From: Micavibrio sp.
GTDB taxonomy: Bacteria; Pseudomonadota; Alphaproteobacteria; Micavibrionales; UBA9664
Assembly: GCA_002699085.1 (NCBI GenBank)
Contig: PAAR01000007.1
Location: 1-64,000 of the forward strand
Reading direction: 5' to 3'
Length of the DNA stretch: 64,000 bases
A program made the translations under genes and the position numbers. Shown here piece after piece: positions 18,686 to 31,836 of the stretch (position 1 is its first letter; each line of letters begins with the position of its first letter). Under the pieces are notes generated by a model. The model searched no databases. It was not told the origin of the DNA and worked only from the letters and a program-made list of their open reading frames with translations.

Positions 18686-21600
18686 TTAAACAATTTCCAT
18701 CAAACGAGGACCATCTGTCCATAACAGATATGTTTTAATATGGTGATGAGGATATATCTTTTCAAGCGCTTGGCGGTAACTACGCATTTGTTTCATATAA
18801 ATAGCAGGTACATCTTCAATGCGCTGCGGTGAAGGACGGTTTGATTTATAATCAATAATCCAGACTTCTGTATCGGTGATGAGTAGCCTATCTATTTGCC
18901 CTGAGAGAATTTGCTTACCTAAAAGACCCGATAGTGGCACTTCAGCCATAGAGCCTTTACCGAATAATGGCGCAAAGTTTGGATCTTCCAGAATGGCCAA
19001 TGTCTCATCTGCAATGCTTTGTTGAACCTCGGCACTCAAATCATGGGCAGGTTTAGAAAGCCAATTTTTGGCTGCTTGCCGACGTTTTTCAACAGGTAAA
19101 TCAGGCAAGAATTGTAAAAGCGCATGGGTAATATTCCCACGCTTAAAGCGAGAGCTTTGTTCAGATGAGAGCGGCGATAGAACCGCTGGCTCAACGTCTG
19201 ATGGACGAGAGGGGGTGAGTGGCGAAGGTGGATTTGGCTCCTCTGGCATCATTTTATCAACCCAATCGGGCAATGCTTGAGCCTCTATATGCTCTAACGC
19301 ATCTTGTTTTTCCACACGGTCAGGATCACTTAGACGATCACGGTGCAGTACCAATTTTGTTTCATCTTCTAAATAATTGGGATCGTCTACCGTGAAGGGC
19401 ACGGCGCTTACATCCTCGGCTTTTTCCAAAGCCCGCTTAGTCACCAGATACCAGCTCTCTGGCAATGGATCAAACTTGCCACGTTTGCCGCAGATATATA
19501 ACTCGTCTTCTGCCCGTGTCATCGCCACATAAAGCAATCGTTGGTACTCTTCCATTTGTTGCGTCTTAATGTTGTCACGCAATTCTTTATAAAGTGGGAT
19601 ATCATTCTCTTTACTTGCCGACCATAGAGGTACATCTATACCTGTCTTATGTGGCCATAATAGACGTTCTAATTTTGAATAACTATGTGAGGTAACAATA
19701 CTATCAGGCAAAAATACAATCGGTGCTTGTAACCCTTTTGCACCGTGCACTGTCATAATCCGTACGACATTTTCACCTGTATCTGTTTCTCGTTTTATCT
19801 CTATATTTTGTGCACGCATATGTTGCACAAAATATTGTAAACCAGCGATATTATTTTGTTCAAAGGATAAAGCTTGAGCCATTAACTCATCGACTGCCTC
19901 AAAGACATCTTCACCTAATCGTTTTGCAATAGCATGACGACCAGATTTTGAACTTGCTGGACAGGAGGAAATCAATAAATGATTTAAAAACTCGAACGGC
20001 AAAGCCTCACCCGATAAAGTCAACAAGACTTCAAGCCATTGTGTAATCTTCTTATATTGTTCATGTTTTTTAAGTGCTTGCCAAAGGCTTGTTTTCTCTC
20101 GTCCATAAGACAACTCCAGCAATGCTTCTTCTGATAGAGCAATAAACGGCGATTTCAGAATTGTGGCAAGCGTCAGATCATCTTCGGGCTGCAACGCAAA
20201 TGACATCACGGCCAGTAAATCCATTACGACAATCTCATCCATCAGCACCATACGATCGGCACCAGAAAGTGGAATATTCTGTGCTTTCAATGCACGGATA
20301 ATTTGGCGCACCAACGCATTGCGTGAACGCACAAGGATCATAATATCGCGCGGCTCGATAGGGCGATTACGCGCATCAAGCATCCGTTTTGTATCAAGCC
20401 ACTCTCTGATCGTGGTTGCTATTTTTTTGGCTAAAACAGGTGCAGCATTTTCGGCTGGTTTTAAGACATTAGGAATCGGCCAATTATCTTCTTTTGCTTT
20501 GACGCCGTCTTTCAATAATGGCCAAATCTCAATATGACCTGCTTGGCCTTCACGGAACGAAATATGCGGCTCATAATTATCTTCTAAAACATCATCAACA
20601 TGATCCAACACCGTTTGCGCTGTACGGAAAGATATGTTCATTGGTACGTCTTGCAGTGGTAGCGAGACCGCTTCGAACTTATCCGTAAAATGTTTTTTCA
20701 TCTTCCGAAACTCGGCGGGGTTTGCCCGTTGGAATGAATAAATTGATTGCTTTTCATCACCGACCACAAACAGCGTGCGAGGCCGATCTTTTTCTTCATC
20801 AATACCAGTAAAAAATTCCGTACATAAATGCTTAATGATTTCCCACTGATCTGGATTTGTGTCTTGCGCTTCATCAAGCAATATATGATCTATACCACCA
20901 TCTAATTTATACATCACCCATTGCACACGACTCATATGTACTGCGCTATCAAGCAAATTTGCGGTATAGATAATCAAATCATCATAATCAAGTTTTGCCT
21001 GTTGCTCTTTTAATTGACGATAGGCCTGCTTAACCGCATTCCCCACAAACAAAAGATCGGTTGTTTGTTGTGCTAAGCGATTGGCTTTAATTTGTTTCAA
21101 ACAGTGTAATGTCTTATCCATTAATGGATCAAAAACACCTGTAATGTGATCGGCTTTTTTGACAATACTTGCAACATTTTTTGTGACTGTGCCTTCTTTA
21201 GTCAAAAAAATGCTGCACCAATCTTTAAATGATCTATTTCCACTCTCTATAAAATTTTTGAGATTCCAGCCTGCCTCATTATGTGTTTTACCATCCTGAT
21301 CCGTAAAAGCTTTTATCAAATCATAAAGCTCTAATTGGCGTGCATAGATGTCCTCAAAAAACCTGTCCGATAATACCTGCTCATCTATTAATATGTCAGC
21401 ATCAAGTGCCGTATAAACATCTTCAATGAGTTGCAACAAGCCATGTTTATGTTTAACGATATTTTCAAACTGCCGACGTTCACGCAGCATGTCTTTAATC
21501 AAATCCAAAATTTGATCGTCGTTTTTCTCCCGCAGTAAGCGGTTTAACATCTCCCGCTGGAGAGTGCTTTTAGGGTCGCTGTTATATAACTCAATTACTT

Positions 21601-22135
21601 GTGTAAAGGCTTGTTTGAGAAGCTGATGCGCTTCTGGCTCTTCCATCGCTTCCATCCCTGGATAAAGCCCTGCTTCCAATGGAAAGCGTGCGAGGATAGA
21701 GCTACAGAAAGCATGAATCGTCATAATCTTTAGGCCACCTGGTACATCAACAACGGCGGCAAATAAAGAACGTGCTCGTTCAAACTGTAAAGCCGTGGCA
21801 GGCTCACCAAAAAGTTTTTTGTCTAATGTTGTGCGCAGTTCATCATCTTTCATCACTGCCCATTGGCGCAAAGTTTCAGTGATCCGTTCTTTCATCTCTG
21901 CTGCCGCCGCTTTGGTATATGTCAGACATAAAATGCGGTGTGCCGCTGTACCTTGACGCCCTTGATGATCTGGTAGTAATAAGCGCAGCACACGATCGGT
22001 CAGGACTTTTGTTTTGCCTGTCCCCGCCGACGCCCCAACCCAAACAGGGGTTAAAGGATTGGCTGCACGACGTTGTATAATGTTCGGGTCTTTTTCTTGT
22101 TCAACGATATTTGATTGTGCCTGAATATCTATCAT
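18686..22135 (-). CDS. addA: Double-strand break repair helicase AddA
   Basis: WVGASAGTGKTKVLTDRVLRLLL Walker A, LLDEAQDTNPDQW, VTRAEDELYICG UvrD-type motifs; C-terminal nuclease IIDYKSNRP. Confidence 0.95.
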   Translation of the reverse strand: MIDIQAQSNIVEQEKDPNIIQRRAANPLTPVWVGASAGTGKTKVLTDRVLRLLLPDHQGRQGTAAHRILCLTYTKAAAAEMKERITETLRQWAVMKDDELRTTLDKKLFGEPATALQFERARSLFAAVVDVPGGLKIMTIHAFCSSILARFPLEAGLYPGMEAMEEPEAHQLLKQAFTQVIELYNSDPKSTLQREMLNRLLREKNDDQILDLIKDMLRERRQFENIVKHKHGLLQLIEDVYTALDADILIDEQVLSDRFFEDIYARQLELYDLIKAFTDQDGKTHNEAGWNLKNFIESGNRSFKDWCSIFLTKEGTVTKNVASIVKKADHITGVFDPLMDKTLHCLKQIKANRLAQQTTDLLFVGNAVKQAYRQLKEQQAKLDYDDLIIYTANLLDSAVHMSRVQWVMYKLDGGIDHILLDEAQDTNPDQWEIIKHLCTEFFTGIDEEKDRPRTLFVVGDEKQSIYSFQRANPAEFRKMKKHFTDKFEAVSLPLQDVPMNISFRTAQTVLDHVDDVLEDNYEPHISFREGQAGHIEIWPLLKDGVKAKEDNWPIPNVLKPAENAAPVLAKKIATTIREWLDTKRMLDARNRPIEPRDIMILVRSRNALVRQIIRALKAQNIPLSGADRMVLMDEIVVMDLLAVMSFALQPEDDLTLATILKSPFIALSEEALLELSYGREKTSLWQALKKHEQYKKITQWLEVLLTLSGEALPFEFLNHLLISSCPASSKSGRHAIAKRLGEDVFEAVDELMAQALSFEQNNIAGLQYFVQHMRAQNIEIKRETDTGENVVRIMTVHGAKGLQAPIVFLPDSIVTSHSYSKLERLLWPHKTGIDVPLWSASKENDIPLYKELRDNIKTQQMEEYQRLLYVAMTRAEDELYICGKRGKFDPLPESWYLVTKRALEKAEDVSAVPFTVDDPNYLEDETKLVLHRDRLSDPDRVEKQDALEHIEAQALPDWVDKMMPEEPNPPSPLTPSRPSDVEPAVLSPLSSEQSSRFKRGNITHALLQFLPDLPVEKRRQAAKNWLSKPAHDLSAEVQQSIADETLAILEDPNFAPLFGKGSMAEVPLSGLLGKQILSGQIDRLLITDTEVWIIDYKSNRPSPQRIEDVPAIYMKQMRSYRQALEKIYPHHHIKTYLLWTDGPRLMEIV

Positions 22136-25089
22136 GCATCACCGCCATCGCTGTCACTATCATTCTCATTGGCCCATTCTTTAACGCGGGCAAGATGCGC
22201 ATAATCTTGATAGAGCGGCATATTATTCTCATCAGGTAATGAATAATACGGTGTATTATCTTGTTCAAATACTTCCACCAATGTCCGTAATCCCGCTTCA
22301 GCTTCTTCAATCAGCGCATCAATAGCTTTACCCTTATTGATATCGATGACATCGCCAGATTCAGATTCAGCCCCTATGATCTTCCAAAACTGTAAGGCTG
22401 CAACAGATGCCGAAAGATTATCAAATGTACCTTTTTGTGCAATCAGTCCTTCCAAAGGAAGTTGTGGCAAAAAGCCTTTCTTAACTTTAGACTCAGAGAG
22501 TGTTTTGCTGGTTTTATAATCTATAATAGCCAAACTGCCATCACTCATTTTATCAATACGATCTGCCTTGGCTTCAATCGTAAAATCACCTTGTGCTGTT
22601 TGGAAAACATATGCCCCTTTTACTTCTAACGCCGCAGGATATGCCCCTGTCTTCCGCCAATCATTTTCATGCTGCACAAACCAATCAAGCATGACCAAGA
22701 ACCGTGGATACCAAGGCAATAGCTCAGGGCGTTGAATGCCTTCGTCCTTACAAAGGCGATGAAAAATATCAAGCATCTCTTGCTTGGCAGTTATTGGCCA
22801 GTCTGATTTATGAGCCTGCACATATTCAAACAATGTATCATGCACCAAACTGCCTTTTTGGGCATGATCTTGCTCTTGCTCCAGATCATCCATTTTACGC
22901 AAACCCAAAATATATTTGGCGTAAACTGCATAAGGATCAACCATCCAATTTTGTACACCAGTCACTGAAATATGACGAAAACGCATTGAAGCTTTTGGAC
23001 GTGGCTCTGGTCTTTGCGCAGGCGCACTCAGTTCTTCTGGCTTATCTAACGCTGCTGCCCATTGTTTATAATGATCTCTTTTCTCTAAGAAAAAATCATA
23101 AGCTTTCAAAACAGCTTCCATGCGTTGCAACCAACGAGACGGTAAAGTAGGAACGGACTCAATCATTTTTGCACGGGTTATAATGACATTTTGACTGGCC
23201 GCTAATTGCACAAAATCATGTGCAGCAAATCCTATTTTTTGCTCGGTACTTGGCAAGCCAAAATCTTGGCGCATCAAGCGTGACATCCAAGGGTCAGCCT
23301 GTGCGGCTGGTGGCCAAATGTTCTCATTCAAGCTACCCATAATAATCAAATCAGCATGGGATAAGCGTGATTCCATTTGACCCAAAATCGTTAAACGAGG
23401 GTGTTGGCCATATTTAGGGCGTAGTGTAACACCACGCATTAATTGTTCGATCAAAACACCATAGCTTTGAATATCCATGGCATCAAAACGATGCGCTTGC
23501 TCTTTTAACGCACTAAATAATGTACCCAGTGCCTCACCCGATTCCGTTGACCATAAACGCTCCTGTCCTGATTTATCTTTAGCCGTTGCCAAGTTTTCTG
23601 CCAAAGAAATATGCGTTGTAATCCATGCCTCTAAACTTTGTATCTTGTGCGCATCAATCATCCCGAATAAATCAAAAATCGGTGTAAAAACGGCTGCAAT
23701 ATTACTTTGTGTTTTTGCATCTTTTTTCTGCAAAAATTTGATTAATTGCGGTAATCCGCCCAAAGGTTTTGGCCCACGCAACATATCATCAAGGCGACGC
23801 ACATGAGAGCGCATATTATCCACTAAGCCATTACCACATAAATCTTGTTTGAGTAGATTTAGCAGTGCAACGGGCGAAAAATCTTGTTCAATTACACCAA
23901 TAATTGAGCGTAAATAAAGTCCACGTGGTGTGTTGCTCAGCAATGTCCCCGCACTATCATCAATATCAATCTCCCAACGACGTAATTTTTCTTTAACACG
24001 TAAGGCTAAATTACGGTCAGGGGTAATAAGCGCAGCTGTCTTTGATTTATCTTTATCTTCCAAAACTTCACGCATAATCAATGCAATGGTGGCGGCTTCT
24101 TCATCATGGTTTTTGCACTCAATCAATGAAAGGTTTTTCACAGCTTCTTTATGCAGCATTTTTTTGCCCCATGCAGCAGAATGCGTTGCGGGTCTCATAA
24201 TTTCTGAGAGCAACATTTCACGGCTTTCATTCTGATCTGTGCTGTAATCTGCCCATATGGAAACAGCCGAACGTGCAACGCCTAAAACGCTGAGAAGGTT
24301 TTTAAGACTATATTGCGGATGATTTTCTTCTAAATCTTCCCATGCTGCATCTTCCAAATATTGATCCAAACCAGGCAAAATAATCTCACCTTTTGTTAGT
24401 TGCATGATTGCCTTAAATAATTGTGCTGTGGCAGGTACAGAGCCTGTAATACCAGCCGCTATAATCGGTGTAGGGGGTGGTGTTTCATGCCAAATTTTAG
24501 CTTGAGCAGCGAGTAATTTATTGCGCCGATCAACAGGTTCAATATAGCCCATTCTCATCAGCTGTTGCGGCCATTGCGTTTTCAAAACATCTAAGAAATT
24601 AAGCGTTACTTGCCAGTGATCTGCCAAGCCTTCTTGTCGCACGAGGTCTTTCAAATCATCTAATTTTTTATCTTCTATATAAAGCTCATCCAAGAATTTC
24701 ATCAGTGCCTTGGCTAAGATCAATGACTGCTCATAACTGCCTTGAAACCCTTCTTGACCACGTAATAATTTAGCCAAAGACCCAAGGCGTGCAATCGGAT
24801 GAATAGCGGGGGGTATGTCTAAGGCCGCAATAGCACTCTCACCACTGGACAAGATACTTAATTCATCTTCATCAGGATCACCTATCGCCTCTAATTTAGG
24901 CAGTAACATCAACGCCCCTTGACCTTGACGTAAAAACGCTTCACGCATGATGCGACATGCCCGACGTGTTGGTAAAAGGATCTTATATTGGCTCAAAGCC
25001 TGAGGATCACCACTCACACGTTCAATCAACCCTTTTGCTATAGTATCAGCAAAAGGCAGTGACGCTGGAATGGTGGATATCTGTCCCAT
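22132..25089 (-). CDS. addB: Double-strand break repair protein AddB
   Basis: Overlaps addA by 4 bp; C-terminal PD-(D/E)XK nuclease (EAKADRIDKMSDGSLAIIDYKTSKT). Confidence 0.93.
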   Translation of the reverse strand: MGQISTIPASLPFADTIAKGLIERVSGDPQALSQYKILLPTRRACRIMREAFLRQGQGALMLLPKLEAIGDPDEDELSILSSGESAIAALDIPPAIHPIARLGSLAKLLRGQEGFQGSYEQSLILAKALMKFLDELYIEDKKLDDLKDLVRQEGLADHWQVTLNFLDVLKTQWPQQLMRMGYIEPVDRRNKLLAAQAKIWHETPPPTPIIAAGITGSVPATAQLFKAIMQLTKGEIILPGLDQYLEDAAWEDLEENHPQYSLKNLLSVLGVARSAVSIWADYSTDQNESREMLLSEIMRPATHSAAWGKKMLHKEAVKNLSLIECKNHDEEAATIALIMREVLEDKDKSKTAALITPDRNLALRVKEKLRRWEIDIDDSAGTLLSNTPRGLYLRSIIGVIEQDFSPVALLNLLKQDLCGNGLVDNMRSHVRRLDDMLRGPKPLGGLPQLIKFLQKKDAKTQSNIAAVFTPIFDLFGMIDAHKIQSLEAWITTHISLAENLATAKDKSGQERLWSTESGEALGTLFSALKEQAHRFDAMDIQSYGVLIEQLMRGVTLRPKYGQHPRLTILGQMESRLSHADLIIMGSLNENIWPPAAQADPWMSRLMRQDFGLPSTEQKIGFAAHDFVQLAASQNVIITRAKMIESVPTLPSRWLQRMEAVLKAYDFFLEKRDHYKQWAAALDKPEELSAPAQRPEPRPKASMRFRHISVTGVQNWMVDPYAVYAKYILGLRKMDDLEQEQDHAQKGSLVHDTLFEYVQAHKSDWPITAKQEMLDIFHRLCKDEGIQRPELLPWYPRFLVMLDWFVQHENDWRKTGAYPAALEVKGAYVFQTAQGDFTIEAKADRIDKMSDGSLAIIDYKTSKTLSESKVKKGFLPQLPLEGLIAQKGTFDNLSASVAALQFWKIIGAESESGDVIDINKGKAIDALIEEAEAGLRTLVEVFEQDNTPYYSLPDENNMPLYQDYAHLARVKEWANENDSDSDGGDA

Positions 25090-25131
25090 AGGCCTATAGT
25101 GGCACTGTGTCGCAAGGCTCGCAATACAAAA

Positions 25132-26388
25132 CTAGAACTTACGACTGAGACCAAGCATGAAAATTAATTGATCGTAATCAGAGCCAACAACATTACTGTC
25201 TCTGACTTCATAATCTGCCCCTAGATTGAGACTATATTTATCATTAAATAAATATTGCCCGCCAAAGCTATAACGATAAGTTGTATCCTCACGGACATTA
25301 TTCTCAAAATCTCTTGTTTCATACTCAAAACGATTGGTTAGTAAAATATTACGCTTTAATTCATGGTCATAGCCAATAGAGAAACGTTGACGTGTTAAAC
25401 CACCTTCAATCGCGTTATCTGTCTCTAAGCGGCGATCATAGCCGAGATTAAGTGTCGAGATAGAAGTAGGATTCCATGATAAATCGACATCAACTGTGCC
25501 AGCAGACACATCATCAAGCCCAGTGTCCTTATAACTTTGTTGCTCTGCCCCGAGCAATATACGTCCCTGTACATTACGGAATAAATTGCCTGATAATCCA
25601 ACCGCTGCTGCTGCCACATTAGAATCTTGGTCAAAACCTGTAAAACTTGCAGGCCCCGTTTGATAGGATAATCTTTGATAATTCAATAAGCGGTAGCTCA
25701 ATCTAATCTCGGTTTTTAGTTGGTCATGGATCTGATAGTTATGGATCAGCTGCAACTTTGTTTCATTACGGTCTGCATCACTTCGGATCGCTGGGACAGC
25801 AGGATTGGCAAAACTAACATCATCATCGAAACGTAAGCTACGTCGATCGATCTCAACAGCGACTTCATTACGTCCAGGCTTATAGCGCATACCTAGACCA
25901 AGATTTAAATCCTTATAACGAAACGGACTAGCAGGGCTTTGTGTATCTAAAATATCGTCCCGCTCTTCATGGTCATAGGCGAAACTCGTTTTGCCGTAAA
26001 AATCCAACACACGCTTTACGTTAATATTGCGCTTATATGATAATTTAAAATTATTTTGATCTTCTGAGTCATTATCAACGAAACGCTTTATCTCACCCTC
26101 ACCACGAAATTCCATCGAATGATTATTCCAGTCCGATTGCACATTGACCGAAGGTTTAATCGTATTGACCATATCACTTTGTTGATTGCTTTCCGTGATA
26201 TAAACATTGGAGTTATAACCCGTCTCAAACGTGATATCTGGCAATATTTTAAAGGCCCCTAATTTTAAGCCTTTAGGTTTAAAAGCGTCATATGCCCTTT
26301 CGGTCACAGGGGTTAAAGCCATATCTTGATCCGCCCAAGCGTTACTTGAACCTAGTAGCAGCGTAATAATGAAAACCCATCTAATCAT
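25132..26388 (-). CDS. Outer-membrane beta-barrel protein (BBP2-like)
   Basis: Signal peptide ending AWA, repeated amphipathic strands, terminal ...LSRKF. Confidence 0.75.
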   Translation of the reverse strand: MIRWVFIITLLLGSSNAWADQDMALTPVTERAYDAFKPKGLKLGAFKILPDITFETGYNSNVYITESNQQSDMVNTIKPSVNVQSDWNNHSMEFRGEGEIKRFVDNDSEDQNNFKLSYKRNINVKRVLDFYGKTSFAYDHEERDDILDTQSPASPFRYKDLNLGLGMRYKPGRNEVAVEIDRRSLRFDDDVSFANPAVPAIRSDADRNETKLQLIHNYQIHDQLKTEIRLSYRLLNYQRLSYQTGPASFTGFDQDSNVAAAAVGLSGNLFRNVQGRILLGAEQQSYKDTGLDDVSAGTVDVDLSWNPTSISTLNLGYDRRLETDNAIEGGLTRQRFSIGYDHELKRNILLTNRFEYETRDFENNVREDTTYRYSFGGQYLFNDKYSLNLGADYEVRDSNVVGSDYDQLIFMLGLSRKF

Positions 26389-26487
26389 GTTTGCTTTTTA
26401 AAGCTGAGAAAACAGCCCCGTTGAGATGCTTTAAGTCTATGATGATTTGTCGTTTCTTTAAAGTAAAAACCCTCTATATTGATATCT

Positions 26488-27828
26488 ATGAGCGAGACAG
26501 AAAAAAGTAACTTTGGTGGCCGTGCCCTTCGTTACGGCAAAACAACGACAACAATGGCTTCACTTGCTGCTAAATTAGCAGGTGAGAAATGGCTGGGTCT
26601 TAATATTGATAAAGACAGCCATGCCAGAGAATTGATGATGTCTTTGGGCAATCTTAAAGGCCCCTTAATGAAGGTGGCACAAATACTTGCCACCATCCCA
26701 GAAGCTTTGCCACCTGAATATGCTCAAGAGCTACAGCAGCTTCAATCTTCTGCACCACCCATGGGTTGGCCATTTGTAAAACGGCGCATGAAGGCCGAGT
26801 TAGGCGAGAACTGGCAAACACGTTTTGCGCAGTTTGATAAGGAATCCTCTGCTGCGGCCTCATTAGGCCAAGTGCATAAAGCCAGACACCATGATGGCAC
26901 TTTGCTTGCCTGTAAATTGCAATATCCAGATATGAGCTCAGCCATAGATGCTGATCTAAAGCAATTAAAGCTTATATTCAGCCTGTATCAGAACTACGAT
27001 AAATCAATCAATACAAATAATATCCACGCTGAAATCGCTGAACGATTATTTGAAGAACTAGATTACAAAAGAGAAGCACGACACTCTCAAGCTTATTCCT
27101 ACATGCTCAAAGATGAGCCGAATGTCCATGTACCAGATATCTATGAAGATTTATCGACAGGCCGTTTGCTTACCAGTAATTGGTTAGAGGGCGATAAAAT
27201 CTTAAATTTTAAAACTGCTCCTATAGAAAAACGTAACCAACTGGCTATGAATATGTTCAAGGCGTGGTATGTACCTCTTTATCAATACGGCATTATCCAT
27301 GGTGATCCGCATTTGGGTAATTACACAGTCCGTCCTGATGATCTATCAATCAACCTTCTTGATTTTGGCTGCGTGCGCATATTCCCCCCTTCTTTTGTCA
27401 AAGGTGTTATCGATCTTTATCATGCGCTGCAAACCAATAATAATGATTTAGCTGTTGAAGCATATGAAACATGGGGTTTTAAAGGGTTAACCAATGAGGT
27501 TATTGAAATTCTCAATGTCTGGGCACGCTTTCTATATGGCCCAATTTTAGATGATAAAATACGTCCTATTGGTAAGGCCGAAGGGGCGATGTATGGGCGT
27601 GACACAGCGAAACAAGTGCACGAACAATTACGTGAAGCCAGAGCCGGTATTCCAGTGCCTAGAGAATTTGTCTTTATGGATCGTGCAGCCTTAGGTTTAG
27701 GGTCTGTCTTTATTCATTTGGATGCGCAAATAAACTGGTATCAATTGTTTAATGAGATGATTGACGGTTTTGATGTTGGTGCTCTGACAATCCGTCAAAA
27801 TAAAGTAAAAAAACAACACTCTATATGA
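26488..27828 (+). CDS. ABC1/AarF/UbiB-family atypical kinase
   Basis: LKGPLMKVAQ, AAASLGQVHKA, ELDYKREA, HGDPHLGNY, LLDFGCVR motifs. Confidence 0.88.
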   Translation: MSETEKSNFGGRALRYGKTTTTMASLAAKLAGEKWLGLNIDKDSHARELMMSLGNLKGPLMKVAQILATIPEALPPEYAQELQQLQSSAPPMGWPFVKRRMKAELGENWQTRFAQFDKESSAAASLGQVHKARHHDGTLLACKLQYPDMSSAIDADLKQLKLIFSLYQNYDKSINTNNIHAEIAERLFEELDYKREARHSQAYSYMLKDEPNVHVPDIYEDLSTGRLLTSNWLEGDKILNFKTAPIEKRNQLAMNMFKAWYVPLYQYGIIHGDPHLGNYTVRPDDLSINLLDFGCVRIFPPSFVKGVIDLYHALQTNNNDLAVEAYETWGFKGLTNEVIEILNVWARFLYGPILDDKIRPIGKAEGAMYGRDTAKQVHEQLREARAGIPVPREFVFMDRAALGLGSVFIHLDAQINWYQLFNEMIDGFDVGALTIRQNKVKKQHSI

Positions 27829-27875
27829 TTTACATATTAATTGACAGCGGTCCTATATTTTTGATATAAGCATGC

Positions 27876-28190
27876 ATGAGTGTAGAATCATTAAAGGCAG
27901 TTCTAAATAAATCAGCGCTTATCCAGCTTTGTCGAGAAAGCAAGGATGGGACGCTGAATCTTGCTGTTACGTTTAATGGCCTTGGTAAATATCAAGCCGA
28001 CGAAGCAAAGAGAATGGTTATTCCGTACCTATTAGAAGCCGGTATCAGTATCACAAACACCATGATTGGAAGCGAACAAATGCTTCTTTACGGCAGAGTA
28101 AGGGATTTTGTAGAAGTGGCAAACAACTCAGTCTTTGGCTTTTTCCTAGCTCATTTTACGCCAGATCATAACGGGCCTAAGCCGTCTTAA
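27876..28190 (+). CDS. Hypothetical protein
   Basis: 104-aa ORF with a plausible start at ATGAGTGTAGAA. Confidence 0.5.
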   Translation: MSVESLKAVLNKSALIQLCRESKDGTLNLAVTFNGLGKYQADEAKRMVIPYLLEAGISITNTMIGSEQMLLYGRVRDFVEVANNSVFGFFLAHFTPDHNGPKPS

Positions 28191-28560
28191 TCTTTTCTAT
28201 CACCCGATCAACCAACGCTTTAAGACGTTCTGGTTCTACGGGTTTCTTCAACACCTGCACAAAACCATATTTACGTGTCTGCACTAATAAGTCAGAACCT
28301 TCATCACCTGTAATCAAGATCATCGGACATTTATAGCCTTCCGCAATGATATTATTAGCGAGATCGAAACCGCCCTCTGGCGCCATATGCAGATCAATGA
28401 GCGCCACATCAATCTTGATTTCTTTCAATTTCTGCATAGCCTGTGAACCATCAATGGCCTCAACAATATCATACCCTGCACTTTTAAGCACAGCCGCCAT
28501 CATCTGCCGTGTGACATCATTATCTTCAGCAATCAATATTGTATGTGAGTTACTGCCCAT
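28177..28560 (-). CDS. Stand-alone response-regulator receiver domain protein
   Basis: ILIAEDND, VALIDLHM phospho-acceptor Asp, LITGDEGS, LKKPVEPE. Confidence 0.88.
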   Translation of the reverse strand: MGSNSHTILIAEDNDVTRQMMAAVLKSAGYDIVEAIDGSQAMQKLKEIKIDVALIDLHMAPEGGFDLANNIIAEGYKCPMILITGDEGSDLLVQTRKYGFVQVLKKPVEPERLKALVDRVIEKIKTA

Positions 28561-28658
28561 GAATAATAGTTTAGCCGATTTCGGCTATAAAGAAAGAGAG
28601 CATGTGATACACACAACCAAAAACTTGACCGAGTTCTCCTATCTGGCTATAAAAAATT

Positions 28659-29270
28659 ATGGCAAATTTATTAAAGAGGTCACGTTTTATAACGCTAACA
28701 GGGGCGGCTTTTACTGCGGAAAAACAGAATCAAACCATTCAACTACCGCTTAGAGAAACAGTGGTCTCAACATTAGCCACTTTGATTGCAACAGGCTTAA
28801 CAGATAATATTGACTTTGCACCAATCATCCTTGGCATAAATATAGGATTATTATCTATCGCCCAGTTTAGTGAAAGACAGTTTCTAAAAGAATTCACGCC
28901 ACGCAAACCTTATTTAGATCAAGAAACCATACAGCGCTTAGTGATTGATAGAGAACCTTCCGAAGTTGAAGCTGCTCAAAGCGTCCACAAATATTATATG
29001 GCTGCTGCCACAACCAAAAAATACTATGCCGCTGCGTTTGTAAGCTTAACAGTTTTACCTTTAGTGATCGCATCACAAGACTTTGATGCAGCACTTATAG
29101 GCCTATCAGTAGTTGCCCCTCTGATTGCTATCGCCGATAAAGGGTTGCGTTTTATGAAAAAATTAGAGACAGGTGAGTGGGCTATTGTAACGCCCCCAAC
29201 GCAAAGACAAATTGAAACGTCTCAAGAAAAGATAAGACAGCGCAAAAACATAGCCCTGACACCCATCTAA
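28659..29270 (+). CDS. Hypothetical membrane protein
   Basis: 203-aa ORF with hydrophobic helices (STLATLIATGLTD..., AAFVSLTVLPLVIAS, ALIGLSVVAPLIAIA). Confidence 0.55.
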   Translation: MANLLKRSRFITLTGAAFTAEKQNQTIQLPLRETVVSTLATLIATGLTDNIDFAPIILGINIGLLSIAQFSERQFLKEFTPRKPYLDQETIQRLVIDREPSEVEAAQSVHKYYMAAATTKKYYAAAFVSLTVLPLVIASQDFDAALIGLSVVAPLIAIADKGLRFMKKLETGEWAIVTPPTQRQIETSQEKIRQRKNIALTPI

Positions 29271-29277
29271 TTCTATA

Positions 29278-31734
<2,457 letters not shown>

Positions 31735-31836
31735 TCATCTCTTAATTTTCTAATCTTTCGTGAACGTCTCAAGACTAGCAAATTCCAAGACAAAACAATA
31801 GTAAAAAGCGCATTTTATCTGGATTTATTCGCTTTT

